The notes under the pieces were generated by a model. It was not told the origin of the DNA, ran no database searches, and saw only the letters and a program-made list of their open reading frames with translations. A program made the position numbers and the translations under genes. This document shows positions 7,845-16,993 of a DNA stretch of 64,000 bases, piece by piece. Location of the stretch: assembly GCA_029251085.1 (NCBI GenBank), contig JAQXDZ010000102.1, forward strand, positions 62,001 through 126,000. The letters are read 5' to 3'. The stretch is from Mariniblastus sp. Lineage in GTDB: Bacteria > Planctomycetota > Planctomycetia > Pirellulales > Pirellulaceae. Position 1 is the first letter of the stretch; each line of letters starts with the position of its first letter.

Positions 7845-10839
7845 CTCCCCTGACAATTCGCAAAGCGACCCTGAAATACTTGAACAGATCGTTGACCATT
7901 TCACCAACCGTCTTCGTGCAGGGGAACACCCTGCCATCGCTGAATATCAAGACCAGTACCCTAAATTCAGAGACGAAATTGAAGACTTGCTTGCATCCGT
8001 AGCAATGATCGAGCAGCTAAAATCTGATCCGACCAACTCACCCTCTAAATCGAGGTCACTCGATGAAGTCTCCGGCCTCGATCGGATAGGGCCTTACAAG
8101 ATCAAGGGAGAGATTGGCCGCGGGGGAATGGGAGTCGTTTTCGAAGCAGTTCATGAATCGCTGGGAAAACGCGTCGCAATCAAAGTGATGCCAACGCCAC
8201 TGATCAACAGTAAAAACTTCGTCGAGCGATTTAAACGAGAAGCACAGTCGGCCGCAAGATTACACCACACAAATATTGTTAGTGTATTTGGGGTTGGCGA
8301 GGGCGAAGGGTACCATTACTACGTGATGGACTTAATCGATGGACAGACACTAGGTGCCGTCATCAACGGAATCAATGCGTCCGATCCCATCAGCACGCGG
8401 ATAGACCGTTATGAAACCCGATTGGATTTGAGCGGGAACCTAACTCTCGCTCTCAACGCCTCCACTCCTTTAGAAGAATCAACAGCAACATCGCACGGAC
8501 AAACGGCGACGGATTCCTCTACCGCCAACTCTCAAACTCGACCGACCAAGAAGGCCAACCACTACCGTTGGGCGGCAAGAATCGCCGCAGATATCTCCGA
8601 TGCGGTCGCCTTTGCCCATGATGCCGACCTCCTTCACCGGGACATCAAACCCTCGAATATTATCCTCGACCAAAAAGGCCAAGTCTGGATTACTGATTTT
8701 GGTCTGGCCAAAGATACACGCAGCGAAATCAATCTCACAAAAACCGGCGATGTCATCGGAACTCCCCAATACCTCTCCCCGGAATCACTCGAAGGAAAAT
8801 ACGACTGTCGCAGTGAAGTCTACTGTATCGGCCTGACGCTCTACGAACTGGCCACACTGCAGCCTGCATTTAACAATGGAACCACAGCGGAAGTCATCCG
8901 GGCGATTGCGACATCCTCTCCGCCATCACCTCGCAAAATCAGCCCAGACATCCCGATCGACCTCAGTACGATTATCGAAAAATCAATTTCGAAAAATGCG
9001 GAAGAACGCTACCCAACTGTCAAGGATCTGCAACGAGATCTCATCGCGTTTGTGGAAGACCGTACGATCGCAGCACGCCCACCGTCAACGATTGAAATGG
9101 TGAGCAAGTGGGGACGTCGCAATCCGCTTGCAGCTTCACTTTCAGTCATTTCTTGCATCCTCCTGCTGCTCGTCGCTGTCGCAACCTCCTTTGGCTATCT
9201 TTACACCAAAGACGCACTGGCAAAAGAAGCAAAAAAATCAGCGCTCTTAGAAGATCAAATTATAAAGACGGAGAAAGCTAACAATAAATTCCAGGCAGCT
9301 TACAAAAAGCAAGAAAGTGAATACCAACGTGCCGAACGCAATGTTGATATTTCCATTCAAGCGTTTGACAAGATGTTCAAACAACTCGTCGCCAAAGACT
9401 CAGCCAATTCAACCGAACTTAGTATCGACGGACTTGAAGACCTGCAAGGAATCGAAACCTCAATTACGAAACAGGACGCTGTCTTCCTGGAAGAATTCCT
9501 CGCCTTTTACGACAAATTTGCGACTAACAATTTTGACAACAAAGATCTGCAAGCTGAATCCGCTCGAGCCTTTCGGCGCGTTGCAAACATCTATCAATTA
9601 CTGGGGGAAGTTGACCGCTCCTTCGATGCTTACAAAAAATCAATCGAGTTGTACAACAAAGTGCTCGTCGAATCACCCGAATCCAAGGGGTCGTTAATCG
9701 CTTTGGTGCAAACGAAAAATGAACTCAGCCGAGCCTACCGACGTGACCAAAACCTTTCAGAAGCGATCGCTCAAAACCAAAATGCGATCCAACTTTTAAG
9801 AGATGTTCCTGTTGAGCAACTCGACAACCAATTGAAACTGGAACTGGCGAAGACATTCAACTCCATCGGCTCCAGCCTTGCCATCAACGCCGTCATTTAT
9901 GACAGTCTTGAAGAAAGCCGTTTAGCCAAGAATGGAGCGCCGGGATTCCACCGTCGTGCCGAAGGGCATCGACCGCCAACTTGGACCGAATTGTATCTCG
10001 AAAAAATGCGATTTCGGCGCCCTCCACCGCGAAAGGGGCAAGATCTAACAAAACGGCCCAATGCTAATCGACCGAACACTAACCGGCCTAATCCTACCCG
10101 GCCTAAAGATGGTCCCGGGTTTCTCGCTCGCGGCCCCGGCAGATCCCGCAATCACGAAGCCAACCTAAGACTCTTACGGCGAAGCAAAGAAAATGCAGAC
10201 AGAGCAATTACAATCCTCGACCAGCTAATTGATGAGGAACCGAACAATGCCGATTATCGATCAGCCCGCGCTGAATGCTACTGTTGTCTCGCGTGGAGTT
10301 TTGTCGAACCCGACCAAAAAGCTGCCTTAAATATGCGTAGCCTCGCGATTGAGGAACTCGAATCGTTAATCGCTGAATCCCCCGGCAACTCGAACTACCG
10401 CTACCGCCTCGCCATGGCCTATTCACTGAGCAACCCATCAGATTCTCCAGAGAATCGAAAACTGATGCTGGAAAGCTCCATCAAAATAGCCAACGATCTC
10501 AAAACCCAATTCCCTAAAGTCCTGGACTATCACTATCTATTTATTTCCGTCCAGAACATATTGGCAGTCAATTTTGTTTCCGCTGGAAATCTAGACGAAG
10601 CATTAAAGGCGTTCCAAAACTCGAAAGATACTTTTGACGAGATTTTACAACTGAACCCAGATGGCAGTGCGCTCCGGCAGACAGATCGTTTTTTTGGCGT
10701 ACAGCTTCGCAGCCTGGTCGAAGCGGCTGAGAAAAACGCTGATGAAAAAATCGCCCGGTCAGCCAAGGACATTCGCGAGGATTTGAATAAAATGATCTCG
10801 GAATATCGAATTCGTCAAGAATCAACAACTCAGAAGTAA
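7834..10839 (+). CDS. Membrane-anchored Ser/Thr protein kinase with C-terminal TPR-like region
   Basis: A 1001-residue Hanks-type kinase. The kinase domain spans roughly residues 85-410: glycine loop GEIGRGGMG, VAIK lysine, catalytic loop HRDIKPSN (about 267), DFG (about 288) and GTPQYLSPE. A Ser/Thr/Asn-rich insert of about 70 residues separates the hinge from the C-lobe helix. A single transmembrane helix (SLSVISCILLLLVAVATSF, about 430-455) is followed by a coiled stretch and TPR-like helices outside the membrane (for example FRRVANIYQLLGEVDRSFDA). The N-terminal 80 residues resemble the short helical leader usual in planctomycete kinases. It overlaps the sigma gene, suggesting it senses an external cue and acts on that sigma factor (inference). 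Confidence 0.92.
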   Translation: MVANSPDNSQSDPEILEQIVDHFTNRLRAGEHPAIAEYQDQYPKFRDEIEDLLASVAMIEQLKSDPTNSPSKSRSLDEVSGLDRIGPYKIKGEIGRGGMGVVFEAVHESLGKRVAIKVMPTPLINSKNFVERFKREAQSAARLHHTNIVSVFGVGEGEGYHYYVMDLIDGQTLGAVINGINASDPISTRIDRYETRLDLSGNLTLALNASTPLEESTATSHGQTATDSSTANSQTRPTKKANHYRWAARIAADISDAVAFAHDADLLHRDIKPSNIILDQKGQVWITDFGLAKDTRSEINLTKTGDVIGTPQYLSPESLEGKYDCRSEVYCIGLTLYELATLQPAFNNGTTAEVIRAIATSSPPSPRKISPDIPIDLSTIIEKSISKNAEERYPTVKDLQRDLIAFVEDRTIAARPPSTIEMVSKWGRRNPLAASLSVISCILLLLVAVATSFGYLYTKDALAKEAKKSALLEDQIIKTEKANNKFQAAYKKQESEYQRAERNVDISIQAFDKMFKQLVAKDSANSTELSIDGLEDLQGIETSITKQDAVFLEEFLAFYDKFATNNFDNKDLQAESARAFRRVANIYQLLGEVDRSFDAYKKSIELYNKVLVESPESKGSLIALVQTKNELSRAYRRDQNLSEAIAQNQNAIQLLRDVPVEQLDNQLKLELAKTFNSIGSSLAINAVIYDSLEESRLAKNGAPGFHRRAEGHRPPTWTELYLEKMRFRRPPPRKGQDLTKRPNANRPNTNRPNPTRPKDGPGFLARGPGRSRNHEANLRLLRRSKENADRAITILDQLIDEEPNNADYRSARAECYCCLAWSFVEPDQKAALNMRSLAIEELESLIAESPGNSNYRYRLAMAYSLSNPSDSPENRKLMLESSIKIANDLKTQFPKVLDYHYLFISVQNILAVNFVSAGNLDEALKAFQNSKDTFDEILQLNPDGSALRQTDRFFGVQLRSLVEAAEKNADEKIARSAKDIREDLNKMISEYRIRQESTTQK
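10051..10107 (+). repeat. In-frame 15-bp repeat encoding N-R-P-N-x units in the kinase
   Basis: Three to four imperfect 15-bp units encode KRPNA, NRPNT, NRPNP and TRPKD in the extracytoplasmic part of the kinase. The stretch is proline/arginine-rich and probably a flexible linker between helical segments. Copy number could vary between strains. Confidence 0.6.
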
Positions 10840-10851
10840 ATCGTGTACCCC

Positions 10852-10871
10852 GCTGCCATTGAACTGGCAGC
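10852..10871. terminator. Stem-loop just after the kinase gene
   Basis: GCTGCCA-TTGAAC-TGGCAGC forms a perfect 7-bp stem with a 6-nt loop starting 13 nt after the kinase stop. No T-tract follows on the plus strand, so it may be a weak or Rho-assisted terminator, or an mRNA-end hairpin before the methyltransferase gene. Confidence 0.35.
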
Positions 10872-10934
10872 CTCTAAAACAAAAACACGACGACCGACAC
10901 CACTTAAAATCCAATGCGACAGCGGAGCCGTTTC

Positions 10935-11720
10935 GTGGAAGTTATTAACGACAGTATTTACAATCACCCGCGTTACTACGACCTTGTATTTGGCGCTGAC
11001 TGTGCGGCTGAGACGCGGTTTATTTGCGACGTCAATCGCAAGTATCTCAACAATCAAGCGAGTCGTCTGTTTGAACCCGCCTGTGGCACAGGCCGATTAA
11101 TGTACAGCCTCGCCAAACGCGGGTTTGAAGTCGAAGGGATCGACTTGAACCCCAAGGCAATCGAATTTAGCAATCAACGATCCGCCCGTCATGGCCTGCC
11201 ACAAACAGCCTTCGTGGCCGACATGGGCGAGTTTCAAGCAAAACGAAAATGGGATTTAGCCTTCAACACAGTCAACAGTTTTCGGCACCTAACCGACAAA
11301 GCTTCCACAATGTCTCACCTTCGCTGCATGGCCAAGCAAACCAAGCGAGGGGGAATCTATCTAATCGGATTTCATCTCACCCCCGAAACTGAGGATCCAA
11401 CCGACTGGGAGTCATGGTCAGCTCGCCGCGGGAACCTCTCAGTCATCACGAAAATGTGGACAATCAATCGATCCCCTCGCAAACGGCTCGAAACTTTTGG
11501 AATGCACTTCGACATCTACACTCCGACACGACAATTTCGAATCAGTGACGAACTAAGCATGCGAAGCTACACTAAGAATCAATTCGCTTCGTTGATTGAA
11601 GAATCAAACTGCTGGGACATCGCTGGAACCTACGACTTCACTTACGACATTAATCAGCCAATCAATATCGATTCGGCAAGCGAAGACGTCGTTTATATCT
11701 TAAAAAAGAAACAAAACTAA
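10935..11720 (+). CDS. Class I SAM-dependent methyltransferase
   Basis: A methyltransferase of about 261 residues with the Rossmann SAM-binding motif I LFEPACGTGRLMYSLAKRG (about residues 40-60) followed by the acidic strand EGIDLNPKAIEFS. The substrate cannot be told from the sequence. The track uses an ATG at 10914, but GGAG at 10924-10927 sits 7 nt before a GTG at 10935, giving the start MEVINDSIYNHPRYYDLVFG. That is the natural beginning of such domains (xYDxxF), so I use the GTG. It follows the kinase by about 95 bp and may or may not be cotranscribed with it. Confidence 0.85.
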   Translation: MEVINDSIYNHPRYYDLVFGADCAAETRFICDVNRKYLNNQASRLFEPACGTGRLMYSLAKRGFEVEGIDLNPKAIEFSNQRSARHGLPQTAFVADMGEFQAKRKWDLAFNTVNSFRHLTDKASTMSHLRCMAKQTKRGGIYLIGFHLTPETEDPTDWESWSARRGNLSVITKMWTINRSPRKRLETFGMHFDIYTPTRQFRISDELSMRSYTKNQFASLIEESNCWDIAGTYDFTYDINQPINIDSASEDVVYILKKKQN

Positions 11721-11759
11721 AAACGAACGTAAGGCCGGCGCCCCCTTTGGTTGTAAATG

Positions 11760-12440
11760 CTATCGACCTTCCAAGTTCAGAACTCGCTCTTTTGAACGCG
11801 TATTCTTTTTCCCTTTTGCATTACTGTACCCTGGATCGATCTGTTTGTTTGGGAACTGACCTTTTGTTCGCAGGCTCCTTAAGCGGCGGCGCTGAGCCTT
11901 GGTTAATCGCTGCGACCCCGCTGCGACCGAAGGCTTATTCGACCGAGCCATCTTGGGTTTACCCGGAATGGCCTTCACTTTCGCCGGAACAACCGCCCTC
12001 TCGGTCACTGCATCGAGTGGAGGAAAGGTGTCGCTCGACCGCATCGCCATCTGAGTCACCGCAGGTCGTCTCCCATCCGTCCCATGCAGATAGCCCATCA
12101 GACCAATTTGGAACAGCATTAACGAACCAGCGACTGGAACCGCCAATCGACTCCAGTATCGAAACAAAAGAAACAAAATCGTCATCACCGAAATTGTTCC
12201 CAGTCCTTTACCAACCAGAAATAGAGAAACGTACTCAGGTTCAAGGCTGATCAACCAAGCACAAAAAGGATTTTGCTCTTCGATCACTGCACGGTACTCA
12301 TAAACTAACCAAGCGTCATAGAGAGAGACTAAACCAATCAAAAAGACGGTTGCTGGGTATATCTTGCCAAGAAAAGCCTGGCTTTGAATTTGATTTTTTA
12401 ATTGACCTACAGGTAACGCACTGGCATCCACTGAATACAT
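11760..12440 (-). CDS. Three-helix membrane protein with basic tail, function unknown
   Basis: Not recognised with confidence. Three hydrophobic segments can be seen: around IYPATVFLIGLVSLYDAWLV, YVSLFLVGKGLGTISVMTIL and VAGSLMLFQIGLMGYL. They are followed by about 100 residues rich in Lys, Arg, Ala and Pro, probably cytoplasmic. The pattern of an Asp in helix 1 followed by E-x-NP (IEEQNPF) and a conserved-looking K-G in helix 2 recalls DUF5658-type small membrane proteins, which is only a suggestion. The track start at 12470 is a GTG; the ATG at 12440 (MYSVDASALP) with GAG 5 nt upstream is preferred. It is convergent with the methyltransferase gene. Confidence 0.65.
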   Translation of the reverse strand: MYSVDASALPVGQLKNQIQSQAFLGKIYPATVFLIGLVSLYDAWLVYEYRAVIEEQNPFCAWLISLEPEYVSLFLVGKGLGTISVMTILFLLFRYWSRLAVPVAGSLMLFQIGLMGYLHGTDGRRPAVTQMAMRSSDTFPPLDAVTERAVVPAKVKAIPGKPKMARSNKPSVAAGSQRLTKAQRRRLRSLRTKGQFPNKQIDPGYSNAKGKKNTRSKERVLNLEGR

Positions 12441-13053
12441 ATCTACTCGTACTTTCCTTACTTGGAACACTCTGTTTCAAACTGCTTAAAGAGAGCAACG
12501 ACAGAGTCTCGCAAAAAAAACTTCAAAACATAACAAATCAATGCACATACATTTAAACGGCAGCATTGAGTCCGAAACATTCATCAGACGCTATTTTAAA
12601 TTTTGGAAAGTGGTACCAACTAGATGCGACAAACCACTATTTAATTGAAACAATTTAAATAAAAAATCATTCAATTTTCACAGGGACAAATGTAACCAAG
12701 TAACTGATCACCTTCCCAATCCCTGGCCACTAAACTCTTACAACTAGTTGAATTTTTCGTTGTTCTGTCAATCAATACTATTTCTCCTCCTTACTCGTTA
12801 ACAGCAAAGAGTAAATCATGACGCCCAAATGTTAAAAAACATGAATAACGTTGATGGCACCTCGGCCGCGACCGGTAAATCGCTAACGACATCGGTCGAA
12901 AATTCGTCACAATTCAGTCCCAACATCGAGGCAAAATCACAAGGTAAATGCCGAGATGGGAATGTTCTTTGAATTTGACGAACAGCTATTTTCACCATTT
13001 TTCGATCCACACGAACAAACCCTTCCGACCTTCACGGACAGGCCCCGGATAAA
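12441..13053. other. 613-bp AT-rich gap without a supportable gene
   Basis: The region is AT-rich around 12540-12800. The only notable frame, a 64-codon minus-strand ORF (12816-13010), shows no domain, signal or ribosome-binding site. The sequence probably holds the promoter of the membrane protein and the 3' end of the selenoprotein transcript. I see no RNA gene. Confidence 0.5.
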
Positions 13054-14139
13054 TCACCGACCCGACTCATTCCGTGGCGAACGCCTTGATCTGCCACGCT
13101 GGGATGGACGCAACTCTTCTTTTGATAAATTCCCATCGGAATTTTTGTCCAATGTTTTCAATGACTTCGGAGCCCCTTCGATTTCATCAACCGACAATTT
13201 TCCATCTTTATTAAGATCTAAAGCGATGATAACCGGCATGTGCATGCTTGAACGACGAACTACCGGTGGATTCACTGGGCTGTCGCCAGAATCACCTGCC
13301 GCCTCTCTTCCAAGTTCAACCCGAATTGCCGCCCGCAGTTCATCCGGTTTGAAACCTGAAGGGCCTCGGCCCCCTGCGTAGGCCACACGCCCATCTTTCC
13401 CAATTAAATACAATCGATCGGGATGCGCTGCGTAATCGGTTCCAGTTTTGTCGTCTATTTTGTCGAGAAGCGTCGGGATTTTAATATCTAATGCTTCTAC
13501 AAAATCCTTGGCTATCTGATTCCGCTCTTCCGTAGAAACAGGCTCTTCTACAATGGAATTGTACATGGGCCGATCGCCATCAATCGCATGAGCTTCCCGG
13601 CAGTAGACCATGAAAAATTGAACATCGGTGCCATACTCTTCAAATAACTTCTCCAGCTGACCAGCTGAACGAACAAACGGCGGTCACGAACAACTTCCAA
13701 AAATCAACGCCACTGGCTTACTGCCCTTGAAGCTGGCAAGTTCGACTGTTTTGGATGGCTCATTCACATGGGTAAGATTAAACCCGGGAGCCACATCCCC
13801 TTTCACCGGAGGCGCGACACTGGATGAATCCGAAGATCGTTTCTGCCGTTCTCGTGAAAACAGTTTGCGCGAATTTCCCTCGCCCCAATCCTTGGTTGAA
13901 ATGATTCCATCACGGTTGACGTCAAGTCGCTGAAACTTCTCGGCTCCCCGAGAATATTCAGCCTCTGTAAGCTGGCCGTCTCCATTTGCATCATATTTAT
14001 CTTGCAGGTAATCCCAAACTTCAACACTACCGCTGTTTCTATTCTGTTGCGCCTTCTGTTGCGCCAAAACTGAGTCACCACCAAGGGCAACCCCGACAAG
14101 AACCAATGACAACCCTATTATTGTTAGACGACGTTTCAT
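13054..14139 (-). CDS. Iodothyronine deiodinase-like selenoprotein with EF hands (in-frame TGA read as Sec152)
   Basis: One frame of 361 residues, split by the track into 13684-14139 and 13054-13611. The only interruption is TGA at 13684-13686. Order: signal peptide (about 1-26, ending VLAQ); EF hands DANGDGQLTEAEY (about 50) and DVNRDGIISTKDW (about 73); a thioredoxin-fold deiodinase domain (about 110-280); EF hands DLNKDGKLSVDE (about 308) and DKNSDGNLSKEE (about 331); a basic tail. The TGA falls in FGSCS-U-PPF, the position of the catalytic Sec of animal deiodinases (GSCT-U-PPF/PSF). Downstream EAHAIDG and PDRLYLIGKDGRVAYAGG also match that family. A SECIS-like hairpin follows the TGA. Likely a periplasmic, Ca-binding thiol/selenol redox enzyme; iodothyronine is an unlikely substrate. 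The alternative, a nonsense-mutated gene, is disfavoured because the motif keeps Sec exactly in place and both halves remain intact. Confidence 0.88.
13652..13686 (-). promoter_or_regulatory. UGA(Sec) codon and candidate bacterial SECIS element of the deiodinase-like gene
   Basis: In the mRNA the UGA (13686-13684) is followed after 14 nt by a 7-bp stem UUCAGCU / AGCUGGA (one U-G pair) closed by the tetraloop GGUC (13662-13659). The UGA-to-loop distance is 21 nt. Known bacterial SECIS elements lie directly downstream of UGA inside the coding region and have a G at the start of the apical loop. The well-studied E. coli fdhF element presents the same GGUC within its loop. The geometry therefore fits SelB recognition; binding itself is inference. 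Confidence 0.7.
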
Positions 14140-14378
14140 GTTTCTACCCGTTAAAAGATGACAGCACAGACAGACGGACGCTTCTAACTGACACGCATCG
14201 CCACAGGGTTCGAGACAGAAAAAACGCAGACTGGGAAAACAAGCTCATCGCACGCCAATTTTCGCCGCCACGATAATTAAGTGATCCATCAAAAGACTTC
14301 CTAATCATCACCTCGCCACCAAAAACTGACACCGCAGCTCAACAGCGCTGAAGCGATCAGTTCGATTAACATTCGCGC

Positions 14379-14412
14379 AAAAAAAGAGGCGGGTCATGAA
14401 ACCCGCCTCTTT
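14379..14412 (-). terminator. Strong intrinsic terminator of the primary sigma factor gene
   Basis: AAAGAGGCGGGT-CATGAA-ACCCGCCTCTTT is a perfect 12-bp stem (14383-14412) with a 6-nt loop. On the minus strand it is followed by an unbroken T-run, and it lies 28 bp after the sigma gene stop. The opposite strand also has a T-rich flank, so it may act in both directions. The rest of 14140-14382 holds no gene that I can support. Confidence 0.9.
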
Positions 14413-14439
14413 CTTTTACTTAAACCGTCTGCTCAAAAA

Positions 14440-15969
14440 TTAATCGAGGAACCCGACTAACTCTTGAGACCGACTTGGCTGTTGCAGTTTTCTTACGGCC
14501 TTTGCCTCGATCTGGCGAATACGCTCGCGAGTCACTTTAAAAATGTGTCCCACTTCTTCCAGCGTATAGCTATATCCGTCACCGAGCCCGTAGCGAAGTT
14601 TAATGATCTCGCGTTCACGATAACTGAGTGTCTTCAGGACATCCTGAATCCGCCCGCGAAGCATTTCCTGCGAAGCACCAATTGACGGACTTTCCGCCTC
14701 ACCATCCGGCAGAAGGTCACCGAAATGGCTGTCCTCACTGTTACCAACAGGCCGATCAAGACTGATTGGATAACGACTCATTGCAAGCACGCGACGTGCT
14801 TCGTCGATGGTCGTCTCGCTTCGTCGTGCAACTTCTTCAAGAGTTGGCTCACGCCCAAGTTCCTGAAGCAACTGACGCGAAACCGTTCGAACACGTGACA
14901 TGGTTTCAACCATATGCACTGGAATACGAATCGTTCGGCTTTGATCCGCGACAGCACGGGTAATCGCCTGACGAATCCACCAGGTTGCATAGGTACAAAA
15001 CTTGAATCCACGACGGTATTCAAATTTATCAACCGCACGCATCAATCCAGCGTTCCCCTCTTGGATCAGATCCAAAAAGCTCAAACCGCGATTACGATAT
15101 TTCTTTGCGATGGAGACGACCAGTCGCAAGTTACCTTCAGAAAGCTCTCGCTTCGCCTTTTGGTATTTGGTGTAAATATCGCGAAGATACTTTACACGAT
15201 TCCGCAGGCTAGTCGGAGATTCCTGACAAGCCAACAGGATCGTTCGCATTTCTTGAATCCAAGCTTCACGCTCAATCGCGGGCTTCCGCAATTTTTTGTG
15301 TTCCTTGATCTTATCCATCAACTCATCGACGCGAGCACTGAAATCTTCAATCGTACGAATCATTAATTCGATACGCTGTGTTCGCAAACCGAGCTCTTCG
15401 ATGAGACGAACTGCTCGGCGGCGACGACGAGCTAGATTTTTCCACGCGGTTTTACGCCGAGCCTGGGTATGAGACTTCGAAAATGCCGTCAAAAAATCGT
15501 GACGATTTCGCTTAAGCAAAACCGAAAGCGTATTGAGGTTGTGAGGGATTCGACCAAGAATCTGCTCTTTTTCAAGCCGATCAGTCACCGAAACCTGAAC
15601 CGTTCGATCAAACGGAAGTTCTCCACGGTGCACTCTCACGAGCGTTTTATAGGCGTAACGAATCACGTAATCGCACTCGAGCAATTTCGTACGAAACTCT
15701 CGTCGAGTCTCTTCAATTCGTTTCGCTAATGTGATTTCTTCGGTTCGCGTCAGCAGTGGAATCTCACCCATCTGAGTTAGATACATCCGAACCGGGTCGT
15801 CTGACCATGATTCAGATTCATCTACACCGGCAGCCAATTCCTCACCGTCGCGTTTGGCGGCGGCGGTATCGGATGGAGCCGGCGGGCTGGCTTCAACTAC
15901 TTCTTCGAATCGCTTGGGAGCAACACGTGTTCGTGTTGCGTCATCGTCTTCTAGCAGTGCATCGTACAA
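14440..15969 (-). CDS. rpoD: RNA polymerase primary sigma factor (sigma-70 / RpoD type)
   Basis: Housekeeping-type sigma factor. Region 1.2 is visible in [20 protein letters not shown], followed by a non-conserved region with long charged helices. Region 2 contains [20 protein letters not shown] and the -10 reading [17 protein letters not shown]. Region 3 has RIPVHMVE, and region 4 ends with the helix-turn-helix [20 protein letters not shown]. The acidic region 1.1 seen in E. coli is short or absent. The track starts at a TTG (15987), but AGGAG (15981-15977) lies 7 nt before a second TTG at 15969, which I take as the start (509 residues). It is followed by a strong terminator. Confidence 0.93.
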   Translation of the reverse strand: MYDALLEDDDATRTRVAPKRFEEVVEASPPAPSDTAAAKRDGEELAAGVDESESWSDDPVRMYLTQMGEIPLLTRTEEITLAKRIEETRREFRTKLLECDYVIRYAYKTLVRVHRGELPFDRTVQVSVTDRLEKEQILGRIPHNLNTLSVLLKRNRHDFLTAFSKSHTQARRKTAWKNLARRRRRAVRLIEELGLRTQRIELMIRTIEDFSARVDELMDKIKEHKKLRKPAIEREAWIQEMRTILLACQESPTSLRNRVKYLRDIYTKYQKAKRELSEGNLRLVVSIAKKYRNRGLSFLDLIQEGNAGLMRAVDKFEYRRGFKFCTYATWWIRQAITRAVADQSRTIRIPVHMVETMSRVRTVSRQLLQELGREPTLEEVARRSETTIDEARRVLAMSRYPISLDRPVGNSEDSHFGDLLPDGEAESPSIGASQEMLRGRIQDVLKTLSYREREIIKLRYGLGDGYSYTLEEVGHIFKVTRERIRQIEAKAVRKLQQPSRSQELVGFLD

Positions 15970-16993
15970 TTTAGCACTCCTGCGCAAAGGTTTTTAAAAA
16001 TGTTTCCATTGTGAGGCGGAAGCGGTTAATCACAATCTCAACCTGAGGCAGGTCAAAATGCATACTGTGATGGATCCAAGTTTGCCTTCACACCGAATCT
16101 TAAAAAGGTTACTGTTTGGTTCGTGTGAAACCGTCGCAAAGGTTAATTTTTAGCAAGTTCCAAGCAGCGGAGCGGGTTGGCATTCAGCAAGTGCTGATTA
16201 AACCGTTCGTCGGAATTAATCCCAAAATCCTCGTGGAGAAATCGCAACATACAGCGAACCCCATCGACGTCTTGTGTTTAATTTCCTAACCAAATCGTTG
16301 TGAACTAGCTCGCTCTACTTCGTGAGTAGAAATAACTTCGACGCTTGCCGAAGTCAGCCAATCGAAACGACTCAACAGCCCTGTCCCATTTCCTGTCTGC
16401 GTAAATTCTTTACCAAATTCTCGCACCGGTTTTGACCAGGTATCCTGGCCGGTTGGATTCAATGTCACTCGTTTATTAAGGAAGCGCGTCGCCCTAAAAA
16501 GACGCTAGACCTTGGGTGGACTGTGGATACAGCAGAGTCTCGAATCGCAGTTGTACAATTGTAACTGTCGGATAATCATAGTCCAGTTAAAAAAGACTTC
16601 ATTCTCTCTATTTTTATACGCGGATCGTCCCTAAATGATAACTTCTTCCGGTTCCATCAGTAGCAGGTGGTGAAATTGGATGATTCGAAAACGCCACGCC
16701 GACCCAATCCGTTAAAAACAATCCGAACAACCAGAAAAGTCGACTATGGACGATTTTTTCTGCTCCTCCCAACCGATTCAAGATGAACGAGCGAGTTTTG
16801 GATCCCGTACTTGAAATTGTTAAACTCGGCAGGAAATGCGGGGTTCGTTTAAAAACCCGGCCTTCACTTGCTATACTGAGATTAACTTGCTGGCCCCAAC
16901 GTAACCGCGGAGCTTCCCTAAAGAGGACACCCCGAACCGTTAGCCAACTAACTATTAGCAACCCAACCACTTGAAAAGCTAAGCTGGAACCCA
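15970..16993. other. 1-kb gap upstream of rpoD with a possible gene remnant
   Basis: No intact gene is supported. On the minus strand, 16143-16277 reads as 44 codons containing GVRCMLRFLHEDFGI and LLNANPLRCLEL, which look like the C-terminal end of a TIM-barrel metal-dependent hydrolase. It has no start and is closed upstream by a stop. The 60-codon frame at 16286-16468 is in another register and is not recognised. The remainder probably carries the promoters of rpoD and of the zinc-ribbon gene. Confidence 0.3.

Noticed and set aside
12816-13010. 64-codon minus-strand ORF
   Set aside because: No ribosome-binding site, domain or membrane segment; likely chance.
13011-13056. Reading the final TGA of the deiodinase-like gene (13054-13056) as another Sec codon
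   Set aside because: The downstream continuation is Ser/Cys-rich nonsense without domain character, and the protein already ends in a typical basic tail after the last EF hand.
13054-14139. Annotation as two separate genes or as a nonsense-mutated pseudogene
   Set aside because: The two halves are in the same frame, the only stop is TGA at the exact Sec position of deiodinases, both sides remain conserved, and a SECIS-like hairpin follows. The downstream half also has no independent start signal.
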